A DNA stretch of 64,000 nt. Origin: Gemmataceae bacterium. Its GTDB lineage: Bacteria; Planctomycetota; Planctomycetia; Gemmatales; Gemmataceae. A program made the position numbers and the translations under genes. Position 1 is the first letter of the stretch. Every line of letters starts with the position of its first letter. The notes under the pieces were generated by a model. It was given only the letters and a program-made list of their open reading frames with translations. It was not told the origin of the DNA and did no database searches. This document shows positions 42,110 to 50,509 of this stretch, in pieces. Where the stretch lies: contig JALHPZ010000030.1 in NCBI GenBank assembly GCA_022842245.1, positions 17,882-81,881 on the forward strand, written 5' to 3'.

Positions 42110-43285
42110 TCAGATGATCGGCAACACATCAACCGTCGAACCCGCATCGTAGTTCACTTCGCCCGGCGGCAGCACGAGGAGCGCGTTCGCGTCGAGGAGT
42201 GCCCGCAAGTCCGCCGAACCGAACCACGGCAGGCCGCGAACGCCGTTGGATTCGATTCGGGCGGGGTGATACGTCGGGCGGTTGTTGTTGCCAAGAAACG
42301 ACTCGGCGAGCGGCATCTTCTCGATCCCGTCTCCGGTCACGGCATTCCCGGCCTTCGCGCGAATCGCCGGCCTCACGAACAGTTCGAAGCCGACGAACGA
42401 ACTGACGGGGTTGCCCGGAAGGCCAAACACGAGCGTGTGCCCCTTCGTGCCGAAGAAGAGCGGCTTGCCGGGCTTCATCTTCACATGGTGGAAGTGCGGC
42501 GTCACGCCGAGGTCCTTCAAGACTTTCGGCACGAGGTCGAAGTCACCGGCCGAGACGCCGCCGGCGAGGATCAGGATGTCGGCGGTCAGCCCGTCGGCGA
42601 TCCGGGCGGCGAGGTCGGCTTCGGTATCGCGGGCGATGCCGAGGTACCGTGCGGCGGCACCGGCGGCGGTCGCCTGCGCAAGCAGCATCGGGCCGTTCGA
42701 GTTGCGGATCTGTCCGGGGCCGGGGATCGAGTCGGGTTCGACCAGTTCATCCCCGGTCGCGAGGACCGCGACGGTTGGTGCGGGATACTGCTCCACGACC
42801 GCGCGGCCGACGGTCGCAAGCACGCCGATCGCCTGCGGGGTGAGGACAGTCCCTGCTGGCAGGACGATTTCGCCCACTTTCATCTCGGCGGCGCGGCGCA
42901 AGATGAATTGCCCGGCGGTCGGCGAATCGTTAACGATGACGCGATCGCTCGCTGGCGACGAGGTTTTCTCGCGCATGACGACGGCGTCGGCGCCACCGGG
43001 GATCGGCGCGCCGGTGAAGATCCGCGCGGCTTCGTTCGTGGTCAACGTCTTCGACGGCATCGCACCGGCGGCGATCTCCTCGACGACGCGGAGTTCCGCA
43101 CCGGGGCGAGCGTCGTCGGCGCGGACCGCGTAGCCGTCCATGAGCGCCTTGTCAAACGGGGGCGAATCGACGTCGGAAGCGACATCTTCGGCGAGGACGC
43201 GGCCGACGGCCGGAGCCGTGCGGACCGGTTCGCGCCGGTGGGCATGCCGGAGGACGGTGGCGCGGGCGAGCGGGACGTCGAGCAT
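42110..43285 (-). CDS. moeA: Molybdopterin molybdotransferase
   Basis: A 391-residue enzyme inserting molybdate into adenylated molybdopterin. Conserved parts include FDKALMDGYAVRADD, ARIFTGAPIPGGADAVVMRE, the VLATGDELVEPDSIPGPGQI stretch, ILAGGVSAGDFDLVPKVL and LVFGLPGNPVSSFVGFELF, which together define MoeA. No fused MogA or periplasmic domain is present. The ribosome site is weak (AAGG close to the ATG). It heads the operon with lnt; other cofactor genes are absent from the window. Confidence 0.95.
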   Translation of the reverse strand: MLDVPLARATVLRHAHRREPVRTAPAVGRVLAEDVASDVDSPPFDKALMDGYAVRADDARPGAELRVVEEIAAGAMPSKTLTTNEAARIFTGAPIPGGADAVVMREKTSSPASDRVIVNDSPTAGQFILRRAAEMKVGEIVLPAGTVLTPQAIGVLATVGRAVVEQYPAPTVAVLATGDELVEPDSIPGPGQIRNSNGPMLLAQATAAGAAARYLGIARDTEADLAARIADGLTADILILAGGVSAGDFDLVPKVLKDLGVTPHFHHVKMKPGKPLFFGTKGHTLVFGLPGNPVSSFVGFELFVRPAIRAKAGNAVTGDGIEKMPLAESFLGNNNRPTYHPARIESNGVRGLPWFGSADLRALLDANALLVLPPGEVNYDAGSTVDVLPII

Positions 43286-43649
43286 GACCTTAGTTTATGG
43301 ATTGGCCAATTTGCGCCGCGCAGGCGCGTCGGGACACGGCGGAATCCCGCATGGACGGAATGAGAGTATCTGATCGACAGAATTCGGGCTGGCGATGGTG
43401 ACCGAGCCGTACGGCAGGACACGGCGCGACGAGTGGAGATTACAACCACCCGCAATCCGTCGAACCTAAACTCGGCGATCGGCAAGTCGGTATCTGGCCA
43501 CGCGGGTAACGTCAACGATCCACCACTTGCTGGTGCCCCCCCGACCCGCCGCGCCCGCTGTCGTCTCGTTCGAGCCGTGCCAGTTCTCGAACGAATGCGA
43601 TCCTGCATTGGGGTCGTTCAAGAAATGGCGACCCCTTTCGGGAAAAGCA
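43286..43649. other. Intergenic region between moeA and tRNA-Leu
   Basis: No convincing gene lies in this 364-bp gap; the ORFs that cross it read through the tRNA or moeA in wrong frames. It should contain the moeA promoter (AT-richer stretch at 43286-43312), but no consensus boxes stand out. Confidence 0.5.
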
Positions 43650-43690
43650 ACAGGGCAAGGAGCCCGCGTTCGCGTATCTCCTTGCCCTGT
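43650..43690 (-). terminator. Terminator-like hairpin after tRNA-Leu
   Basis: A perfect 13-bp dyad (acagggcaaggag / ctccttgccctgt) with a 15-nt loop lies 6 nt past the tRNA 3' end on the minus strand, followed by TTGCTTTTCCC. It likely ends the tRNA transcript. Confidence 0.75.
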
Positions 43691-43696
43691 AAGCAG

Positions 43697-43780
43697 TGCC
43701 GAGGACAGGACTTGAACCTGCATGCCCTTGCGGGCGCTAGCACCTCAAGCTAGTGCGTCTGCCAATTCCGCCACCTCGGC
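43697..43780 (-). tRNA. tRNA-Leu with anticodon GAG
   Basis: An 84-nt class II tRNA: acceptor GCCGAGG pairs with CCTCGGC, anticodon stem CTAGC/GCTAG around loop TTGAGGT (anticodon GAG, reads CUC/CUU), long variable arm CGCCCGCAAGGGCAT, T arm with TTCAAGT, discriminator A, CCA not encoded. A good promoter lies directly upstream. Confidence 0.96.
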
Positions 43781-43790
43781 GTGGTAGGGC

Positions 43791-43818
43791 ATTATCCGAC
43801 CGGCCTGAAGATTTTCAA
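43791..43818 (-). promoter_or_regulatory. Sigma70-type promoter of tRNA-Leu
   Basis: On the minus strand TTGAAA (43818-43813), a 16-nt spacer and GATAAT (43796-43791) lie so that transcription would begin a few nt before the tRNA 5' end at 43780. Confidence 0.8.
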
Positions 43819-43833
43819 GCCCCGCGCGGGGGG

Positions 43834-44781
43834 TTATGCGGCCTTCTTGGTGCCTTTTTTGGCCGGCTGTGATTTCCAGCGCCGGTGCAACCAGAAATAT
43901 TGTTCCGGATGGCGGCGCACGAGCCGTTCCAACGCCGAGTGGTAGCGCTGCGTGATGGACCGCACGGCGTCGGGGTCGTCGCGGTAGTCGTCGGGGTCGA
44001 TCGCGTCCTCACAGACGATGTCGTAGGGTCCGATGCGGTCGTCCGGGGCGCCGGCGCGGCGGACGGTGCCGACGACAACCATGACCGCGCGGAATTCGAG
44101 CGCCATCAGAGCCACGGCTTTATGGGCGCTCGCGGGCCGACCGAAGAAGTCCACGAACACCCCGCGCGGGCCCGCGTCCTGGTCCGCGAGCGTCGCCACC
44201 TTGCCCCCGGCCTTCAACGCGCCGTCCAACCGGTCGAAATCGTCCTTTTTCGCGATGATCGTCTGCCCGGTGGCTTCACGGAACTTGAGCAGGAACCGCT
44301 CCAGATACGGGTTATCGAGGACGCGGGCGATGGCGTAGGTGCGGTGGCCGAGTGCGCCGAGCGCGTAGCCAGCCAGTTCCCAGTTGCCGAGGTGCGCCGT
44401 CACGATCAGGCAGGGCCGGTGGACGTCGAGCAGGGCGCGCGTCACCGGTTCCGCGTTCACAAGCTCGCCGTGGTTCCGCCAGTTCCCCATGCGGAACTTC
44501 CGCGGCAGCAAGATGATCTCGATGAGGAGCCGGCAGAAGTGGCGGTAGCAGCCGCGGACGAGGCGGTCGATCTCGGCCGGGGACTTTTCGGGGAAGGCGA
44601 GACGGAGGTTCTCGGCGGCGACTTCGCGGTGGCGGCGGTCGACGCGATAGGCGAGTGCGGCGAGTGGACCGGCGAGGCCGAGCGCCAGCCGCAGCGGCAG
44701 CGCCTGCACGAGGCAGACGAGGGCGCGCACGGCCAGGTAGACCAGGAAATCGAGGGCGGGCGAGCGCCGCTTTGCAGCCAT
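43834..44781 (-). CDS. Lysophospholipid/lipid A acyltransferase (LpxL/HtrB-like)
   Basis: A 315-residue inner-membrane-associated acyltransferase. The conserved HxxxxE catalytic pair is H130-E135 (TAHLGNWE). Other family traits are a hydrophobic N-terminal helix (about 10-45), the ENLRLAFPEKS segment and the LADQDAGPRGVFVDFFGRPA block. Members add secondary acyl chains to lipid A; the exact substrate here is inferred. The C-terminus is Lys-rich (PAKKGTKKA). It is the last of four minus-strand genes spaced by 54-68 bp and ends just upstream of the tRNA-Leu promoter. Confidence 0.9.
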   Translation of the reverse strand: MAAKRRSPALDFLVYLAVRALVCLVQALPLRLALGLAGPLAALAYRVDRRHREVAAENLRLAFPEKSPAEIDRLVRGCYRHFCRLLIEIILLPRKFRMGNWRNHGELVNAEPVTRALLDVHRPCLIVTAHLGNWELAGYALGALGHRTYAIARVLDNPYLERFLLKFREATGQTIIAKKDDFDRLDGALKAGGKVATLADQDAGPRGVFVDFFGRPASAHKAVALMALEFRAVMVVVGTVRRAGAPDDRIGPYDIVCEDAIDPDDYRDDPDAVRSITQRYHSALERLVRRHPEQYFWLHRRWKSQPAKKGTKKAA

Positions 44782-44847
44782 CGCGGGACTCCGTTCCGAA
44801 GCCCCGCCAGCCTACCCCGATTCCGGTCCGCGTGTCACGATCAATTC

Positions 44848-45822
44848 TTAGTTGTCGTCGAAGTCGTCCGGGTCGAAGCGGTTGTTTACGCCCCCCCCCC
44901 CACCGAACTGGTTGGCCTTGTTGCCGATGCGTGGGCCGTCGTCGGGGTCGAAGTCGCGGTCGCGGTTCCCGCCACGCGTTACCGCGATGATGATGACGAG
45001 CCAGAACAGTTTGTCGGCGAGCCACATGAGCAGGTTCAACGCGCCGAGCGTGGTCATGGCCTCCTGCGAATCGAGGTTGAAGAAGACCATGAACAGGCCG
45101 AACGTGACGATGAAGCTGATGAGCGGCCCGAGCATCCACCCGATGAAGAACAGCCGGGTGAAGAAGAAGATCCCCCAGGAGATCATGGAGATCGCGATGA
45201 GGGAGCGGACGGCGTTCGTGAGGGTGCCGTATTCGATGCCACAGACGCCGCCGATGACCATGAGCGCGACGATGATGACCGGGATCGTCACGAGGGTGAA
45301 GCCGAAGGCGACGCCGAGCAAGAGGGCGGGGTTGATGAGTCCGTCGGACCGGTTGGCGAGGATGACGCCGGAGGCGATCATCAGCACCGCGCCGAGGAAC
45401 GTGAGAAAGATCGGCGTTCCCCATTCCATCATCGCGTTGGCCTGGGCCTCGTCGCGGGCGTCGAGTTCCTCCTGGCGCAGCCGCGCGCGGTCCTTCTTCG
45501 TCAGCCGCGATTTCTTCTTCCTGGGCCGGTCGTCCTCGTCGTCGATGGGGCGACGCTTCGATTTGCGCGGTGGTTCGTCCTCGTCGTCGATGGGGCGACG
45601 CTTCGATTTGCGCGGTGGTTCGTCCTCGTCGTCGTCGATGGGGCGACGCTTCGATTTGCGCGGGGGTTCATCGTCCACCACCTCGAATCCGTCCTCGGCG
45701 GTGGTTCGCGCGAGGCGGTTCGGTCGCGTGTCGTCCTCGTCGGAGGGCCGGCGGCTCGATCGGCGCCGCGGTCGTTCCTCGTCGACTTCGTACTCGTCGT
45801 CGTCGCGGCGTCGCTTGGCCAT
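44848..45822 (-). CDS. Membrane protein with Arg/Asp-rich repeat N-terminus
   Basis: A 324-residue protein. The first ~110 residues are a charged, disordered tail with three tandem copies of PPRKSKRRPIDD(D)EDE. Then come about five transmembrane helices (from IFLTFLGAVLMIASGVILAN to NLLMWLADKLFWLVIIIAVT). The C-terminus is Gly/Asn/Asp rich and is encoded over a run of eleven G on the coding strand (44901-44891), which gives a poly-Gly stretch and would be prone to slippage. I recognise no family. It is 66 bp upstream of the LpxL-like gene and 68 bp downstream of the next membrane protein. Confidence 0.82.
   Translation of the reverse strand: MAKRRRDDDEYEVDEERPRRRSSRRPSDEDDTRPNRLARTTAEDGFEVVDDEPPRKSKRRPIDDDEDEPPRKSKRRPIDDEDEPPRKSKRRPIDDEDDRPRKKKSRLTKKDRARLRQEELDARDEAQANAMMEWGTPIFLTFLGAVLMIASGVILANRSDGLINPALLLGVAFGFTLVTIPVIIVALMVIGGVCGIEYGTLTNAVRSLIAISMISWGIFFFTRLFFIGWMLGPLISFIVTFGLFMVFFNLDSQEAMTTLGALNLLMWLADKLFWLVIIIAVTRGGNRDRDFDPDDGPRIGNKANQFGGGGGVNNRFDPDDFDDN
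45541..45672. repeat. Three in-frame 45/48-bp tandem repeats
   Basis: Units begin at 45541, 45586 and 45634 (gtcgatggggcgacgcttcg). Periods are multiples of three, so the repeats keep the frame of the minus-strand membrane protein and encode PPRKSKRRPIDD(D)EDE. Confidence 0.9.
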
Positions 45823-45890
45823 CGCTCACCTCGCGCCACGGAAACAAGAATGGATCTTCAATGGATCTTCGCAGGGCGGTCGGAATCGTT

Positions 45891-47747
45891 CTAGTGAATC
45901 GCCAACGGAGAGGGTTCCCACGAGAAGTCGAACGGAACGTCGGTCGTCTCCTCGCTTTCCTCGCGGTCGCGGAAGACGTGCATGACGCGGAACCGGCTGA
46001 CGTCGTCGAACTTCGGTTCGGGGTATGTCTCAGAGCGGAATTCGTTGCCGGGCGCGTAGTCGTGGAACATCACGCGCACCTTGGGGACGCCCTGGAAGTG
46101 CCGATCCTCGGCGCGCAGGCGGCCGCCGTGGACATCGTGCAGTTCAAACAGCGCCCGGAGGACTTTTTCGAGATTGCGAGGCGAGACTCCGTGTTCGACA
46201 TAAATGAGGTCGATCTGCCCCGCGCGGAGGATGGCGTGCAGGTGCTGGCGGACGCGGGGGCCGAAGAGCTTTTCGTAGCTGGGGCCGACGGGGCGCAAAA
46301 CGGCCCCGTGATCGGCGGACTTGCCCTTGGGCGGCGCTTCCCAGAGCAGCGTTTCCACGAACCACCAGTGCGGGGCGATCCAGAACCCGCCGCCCGCTTC
46401 GGGCACGACGAGGGCGGACTGTTTGAGCAGTTTGGCGAGGCACTTGTGGAAGCGGCGACGGAGTTGGATTTCATCCCGTCGGGCGACCCGCTCCTTCACG
46501 ACCGTGCCCGCGAGGTCGTCGAGGGAGACCTTCAGAGGCCAGCGCGGATCGAATTCCGTGGCTTCGGATTCTTCTGGGGGCACCAACCGCAACGCGACGG
46601 GGCGGTCGACGGACTCGGGGATGGGGGCGAAGACGGTGCGGACGCCCCAGCGGCGGACGAGGCTGGCGGCACGGACGCGGACGGCGCGGGCGGCGGCGTT
46701 GTCGATGCGCACGGCGTGCGGATCGCGGCGCGTCGGATCCACCTGGCGGAAGCGGGCGAACTGATACATCCCGAGCAGGACGAGACCCGGCACGAGCCAG
46801 GCGGCCAGCGCGCCGAGGAACCCGGTGACGACCATCGGAGAGTCGAACGAGGGGGGCGCATTCAACCGGCCGCCGCAGGCCCAGAGGATCAGCGATCCGA
46901 CGAAGGTGGCGGCGAAGGTGACGCCGAGCGCGAGGAGGCGGCGCATCGGCACGCTGGAGATGGCGGTGCGGCGGGCGGCGCCGCCGGAGCGCCACAGGAT
47001 GTTCGCGTCACCGTCGGTCGGCAGCAGGCAGCCGAGGAAACCGGCGAGCGCGACCAGCCCGCACAGCCCCAGGCCGTACATCGGAGGCGTCACGAGCGTC
47101 ACCAGGAGCGCGAGCACCGCGTAGCCGAGGAGTACCGCCGCGTCCGGCGATTGCGGAACGGGGTCGGAGTCGAGCACGGATCGGTTCGGATTCGCTTCGA
47201 TTGCCATCCGGCGCATCCGGTTGTCGAAGATGTAGACCGGCAGGTAGACGCTGATGAAGACGGTCAGGAGCAGCATCGACCAGAGCGACACGAGCGCGAC
47301 GAGATAGAGGACGTAGGAGGTGCGCTGGCCGAATTCGCGCCAACCGTCGGGGAAGGCGGTCCAGGCGGCGATGGCGAGAAGATCGAGCGCGACGAGGGCG
47401 GCAAAAGCGAGGTAGACCGATCGCGGAATGCGGCGGGGTATCGGTGGGGTGCCGCGGAAATCGATCCCGACGTCATACTTCAATTGATCGAAGCGGTTCG
47501 CCTGACGGGTGGCGTAACGGGTCAGTTTCGAAACCCACGGGACCGGTTCGGTGCGGTGCCAGGCGGCGACGAGGAGGCCGCCGAGCAGCAGGGCGACCCC
47601 GGCGAGGAGATCGTACCAGTCGGAGGGGGTGGTGCGGCCGACGACTTCAATGCCGACAAGCAGTGTGACGACGCCGATGGCGGTGCCGCGCTCGGCCGAG
47701 GGCACAAGGCGGTGGGCGCGAATCCGGACGGCGTCGAGAAGTTTCAT
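45891..47747 (-). CDS. Membrane protein of unknown function (618 aa)
   Basis: A 618-residue protein with roughly eight to nine predicted helices in its first ~330 residues (for example AIGVVTLLVGIEVVG, YLAFAALVALDLLAIAAW, LVALVSLWSMLLLTVFISVY) and a soluble C-terminal domain of about 280 residues that includes DLAGTVVKERVARRDEIQLR and FWIAPHWWFVETLLWE. I see no catalytic signature. The frame start at 47747 (ATG) is the only good candidate. It belongs to the minus-strand cluster with the oxidase, the repeat-tailed membrane protein and the LpxL-like gene. Confidence 0.8.
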   Translation of the reverse strand: MKLLDAVRIRAHRLVPSAERGTAIGVVTLLVGIEVVGRTTPSDWYDLLAGVALLLGGLLVAAWHRTEPVPWVSKLTRYATRQANRFDQLKYDVGIDFRGTPPIPRRIPRSVYLAFAALVALDLLAIAAWTAFPDGWREFGQRTSYVLYLVALVSLWSMLLLTVFISVYLPVYIFDNRMRRMAIEANPNRSVLDSDPVPQSPDAAVLLGYAVLALLVTLVTPPMYGLGLCGLVALAGFLGCLLPTDGDANILWRSGGAARRTAISSVPMRRLLALGVTFAATFVGSLILWACGGRLNAPPSFDSPMVVTGFLGALAAWLVPGLVLLGMYQFARFRQVDPTRRDPHAVRIDNAAARAVRVRAASLVRRWGVRTVFAPIPESVDRPVALRLVPPEESEATEFDPRWPLKVSLDDLAGTVVKERVARRDEIQLRRRFHKCLAKLLKQSALVVPEAGGGFWIAPHWWFVETLLWEAPPKGKSADHGAVLRPVGPSYEKLFGPRVRQHLHAILRAGQIDLIYVEHGVSPRNLEKVLRALFELHDVHGGRLRAEDRHFQGVPKVRVMFHDYAPGNEFRSETYPEPKFDDVSRFRVMHVFRDREESEETTDVPFDFSWEPSPLAIH

Positions 47748-47801
47748 GGAACGGTTATTTCATCAGACACGGCGGGTTTCGCCAATGGCGAAATCGGATC
47801 T

Positions 47802-48908
47802 TCATGCGAACCGGTCCGCGCGCAGGAAGTCGATCGGCCAGCGCGTCGCGCCCGTATCGGCGAGATCGGCGAGGATCTCGCCGACGACCGGGGCGAATTT
47901 GAACCCGTGCCCGCTGAACCCGGCCGCGACGACGACGTTGGCATTCGCCGGATGCCGGTCGATCACGAAGTGCCGGTCCGGCGTGATCGTGTACTGGCAG
48001 ACCTGCCGGGCGGTGCAACGGCCGACGGGGGCGGATACGCACTCATTCAGAAAGTCGCGGACGGGTACTTCGTCGGCGTCGCTCGTCGTCCAGTTCACAC
48101 CGTCGGGGTTCGGCAGTTCCGGCGCGCCGTAGTGCCGGGCGACTTTCACGCCGCGGGCGTCAATCATCGGCAGGCCGTAAAACGCCCCGCGGGGGCTTTC
48201 GTACAGGAACACCGGAAAGCGATCGCGCCGGAAGCGCTCCGGTTGCTTCGGCTCGAACCAGAGCATCGTCTGCCGCATGACGGTGAGGGGAACGGCAAGG
48301 TCCGCTAGCAGGCGCGTCGCCCACGCCCCGGCCGTGACGACCAGCTTCGCACAGTGATAAGTTTCGGAATCGGTGCGCACGACGAGGCCGTCGCCGTCGG
48401 CGCGCCAGTCGCGCACCGGTTCCTCGGTGCGTAGTTCGGCGCCGGCGGTCACGGCGCGTTCAAGGTGGGCCCGCACGCAGTCCTCCACCATGAGGTACCC
48501 GGCCTTGGCTTCGAATACGCAATCGAATCCGTCCGGGACGCGGAACGGCGCGGGGTCGCACGCCGCGAGCGCGAGGCCGTGCAACCGCGCCGACTCCCGC
48601 ACGCCCGCCACGAGTTCCCCGTCGGCCGGGCCGATCGACAGGCAACCCGTTTCCACCAACAGGTTCCTCCCCGCGAGTTGCTCCAGTTCGTACCAGCGTT
48701 CCCACGCGCGGCGGAGGATCGGCACGTAGTCGGGGTGCTCGTAGTAGGCGGTGCGGATGACCCGCGTGTGGCCGTGGGAGCTGCCGCGATCGTGGACGGC
48801 GGGGAACTGTTCGAGGCCGAGGACGCGGCGCCCGCGCCGGGCGAGTTCGAACAGCGCCGCCGACCCCATGCCGCCGCAGCCGATCACGATGGCGTCGAAG
48901 GTGGGCAT
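47802..48908 (-). CDS. FAD-dependent amino acid oxidase, sarcosine oxidase/N-methyltryptophan oxidase type
   Basis: A 368-residue flavoprotein of the MSOX/MTOX group. The dinucleotide fold starts IVIGCGGMGSAAL (GxGxxG at 10-15), then GLEQF. The typical SSHGHTRVIRTAYYEHPDYV stretch is present, and C304 in VCQYTITPDRHFVID matches the cysteine that binds FAD covalently through its 8-alpha position. The end GFSGHGFKFAPVVGEILADL is also characteristic. It would oxidise N-methyl amino acids such as sarcosine to yield formaldehyde and H2O2; the exact substrate is open. The ATG at 48908 begins the fold. It is divergent from the gene at 49012. Confidence 0.94.
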   Translation of the reverse strand: MPTFDAIVIGCGGMGSAALFELARRGRRVLGLEQFPAVHDRGSSHGHTRVIRTAYYEHPDYVPILRRAWERWYELEQLAGRNLLVETGCLSIGPADGELVAGVRESARLHGLALAACDPAPFRVPDGFDCVFEAKAGYLMVEDCVRAHLERAVTAGAELRTEEPVRDWRADGDGLVVRTDSETYHCAKLVVTAGAWATRLLADLAVPLTVMRQTMLWFEPKQPERFRRDRFPVFLYESPRGAFYGLPMIDARGVKVARHYGAPELPNPDGVNWTTSDADEVPVRDFLNECVSAPVGRCTARQVCQYTITPDRHFVIDRHPANANVVVAAGFSGHGFKFAPVVGEILADLADTGATRWPIDFLRADRFA

Positions 48909-49011
48909 GACTGCGCCTCGGGGAAAAGGAAGGAAGACTTCTTCCCTTCTTCATGGATAGCGGTCAAACTGAAGCGAATCACCGGGTGGAGCGTCTTTCG
49001 AGGGTATCGCC

Positions 49012-50469
49012 ATGTCCGCCGACCTGCGTGCGCGGATCGAATCGTTCGACATCGACGGCGGTCCCGCGCCGGACCTGCCGTTCGCGGCCCGGCTGGCGCG
49101 CGAGAACGGCTGGACGCGCCCGTACTCCGAGCGCACCGTGCGAGAGTACAAGCGCTTCGTCTATCTGGCGATGGCGGCGGGGCATCCGGTCACGCCATCG
49201 GTGCAGGTCGATGCCGTCTGGCACCTGCACCTGACCTACACGCGGTCGTATTGGCAGCGGCTCTGCGCCGAGACGCTCGGGCAGCCGCTGCATCACGAGC
49301 CGACGCGCGGCGGTTCGGAGGAGGGAGAGAAGTTCCACGACTGGTACGGGAAAACGCTCGACAGCTACCGTCGCATCTTCGGCGAAGAGCCGCCCGCCGA
49401 CCTCTGGCCGACGGCGGAAACGCGCTTCGGCGACGATCAACGGATCGTCACGGTCAACACGGCGCGGAACTGGATCGTGCCGAAGGTCCCGGTGATCCGT
49501 TGGGTTCGGGGTTTGTCCCTGGCGCTGCTCGCCGTCGTGCTCGCCACGGGCTGCCTCGGTGCCAACGGTGGTGCGTTCGACCCGTTCGGCCTCGTCGGCA
49601 CCGACTATCTCGAATTCCTGATTCCCGCACTCGCCGTCACGTTCGTCCTCGGCCTCGTGCTGCGCCGGCAGGCGAAGGGGCCGCGTTATGCGACCGACGA
49701 AGACTGGCCGACTCTGCGCTGGGACCAGATCGCGTACCTCAACGGCGGCGCAGCAGGGCTGCTCTCCGCGACCCTCGCTCGCTTGACCCAGCGCGGGCTG
49801 GCGCGCGTGGCCGCCGACAAGCGAAACCTGGAGATCGCCGGCGTGCTTCCGCCGGACGCGAGCGAAGTCGAGCGGTTCGTGTTCAAGCAACTGCCGATCG
49901 ACAACGCGAGCGCCGAGCACCTGCCGATCCTCACATCGCAAGTCGATCGCCTGTACCGGCCGGAGAAGGAACGGCTTGGCGAGGACGGACTGCTGCTCGC
50001 CGGCTGGCGGCGCGCCCTTGCCGCCGCCGGCATCGTGCTGCCGATGCTCATCGTGTTTCTGTATTTCGGCCTGCAACGGCTCATCATCGGCATCGTCGCC
50101 GGCAAACCGTTCTTCTTCCTCGCGATGACGCTCTTCTTCGCCTTCATCTTCCTCTTCATTCTGATGGCGCTCGTCCCGAAGCGCACCCGCAAGGGGGATC
50201 AAATCCTGAAGCGGATGAAGGCGGAGCACCTGGCGATGAAGAGAGGCGGCCTGTCCGGCGAAGGCGCCGACGCCGGGCTGGCGGTCGCGCTCTTCGGTAC
50301 GGCCGTGCTGGCGACCGGCGCCTTCGCGGACCTCGCCACCTGGTATCCGCGCACGACATACGGAACCGGGGGTGGTTGCGGCACCTCATTCAGTTCCGGC
50401 GGCGGGGGCGGTTGCGGGGGCGGCGGTTGTGGCGGGGGAGGCGGGTGCGGCGGGTGCGGCGGCGGATGA
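49012..50469 (+). CDS. TIGR04222-like membrane protein with Gly/Cys-rich tail
   Basis: A 485-residue protein. The N-terminal ~140 residues (YKRFVYLAMAAGHPVTPSVQ, then DAVWHLHLTYTRSYWQRLC) resemble glycine-rich-domain/DUF1399 proteins. Two helices near 165-205 and two near 340-385 flank a soluble middle part (DEDWPTLRWDQIAYLNGGAA), which looks like TIGR04222. The last 40 residues are almost only Gly, Cys and Ser (GGGGGCGGGGCGGGGGCGGC). Such tails are seen in this family in diverse bacteria, without known role. The ATG at 49012 lies a few nt after a GAGGGT ribosome site (49000). It runs with the adaptor gene 40 bp downstream. Confidence 0.83.
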   Translation: MSADLRARIESFDIDGGPAPDLPFAARLARENGWTRPYSERTVREYKRFVYLAMAAGHPVTPSVQVDAVWHLHLTYTRSYWQRLCAETLGQPLHHEPTRGGSEEGEKFHDWYGKTLDSYRRIFGEEPPADLWPTAETRFGDDQRIVTVNTARNWIVPKVPVIRWVRGLSLALLAVVLATGCLGANGGAFDPFGLVGTDYLEFLIPALAVTFVLGLVLRRQAKGPRYATDEDWPTLRWDQIAYLNGGAAGLLSATLARLTQRGLARVAADKRNLEIAGVLPPDASEVERFVFKQLPIDNASAEHLPILTSQVDRLYRPEKERLGEDGLLLAGWRRALAAAGIVLPMLIVFLYFGLQRLIIGIVAGKPFFFLAMTLFFAFIFLFILMALVPKRTRKGDQILKRMKAEHLAMKRGGLSGEGADAGLAVALFGTAVLATGAFADLATWYPRTTYGTGGGCGTSFSSGGGGGCGGGGCGGGGGCGGCGGG

Positions 50470-50509
50470 CACACGCTATGATGACCTCATCACCGCCTTC
50501 GAGTTCGCC

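Noticed and set aside
43433..43753. Small ORF ending in the tRNA-Leu gene
   Set aside because: Its C-terminus is the translated tRNA, a common false call; no ribosome site or family match.
45570..48308. 912-codon plus-strand ORF
   Set aside because: It is antisense to two membrane proteins and the sarcosine oxidase-like gene that have clear family or membrane features.
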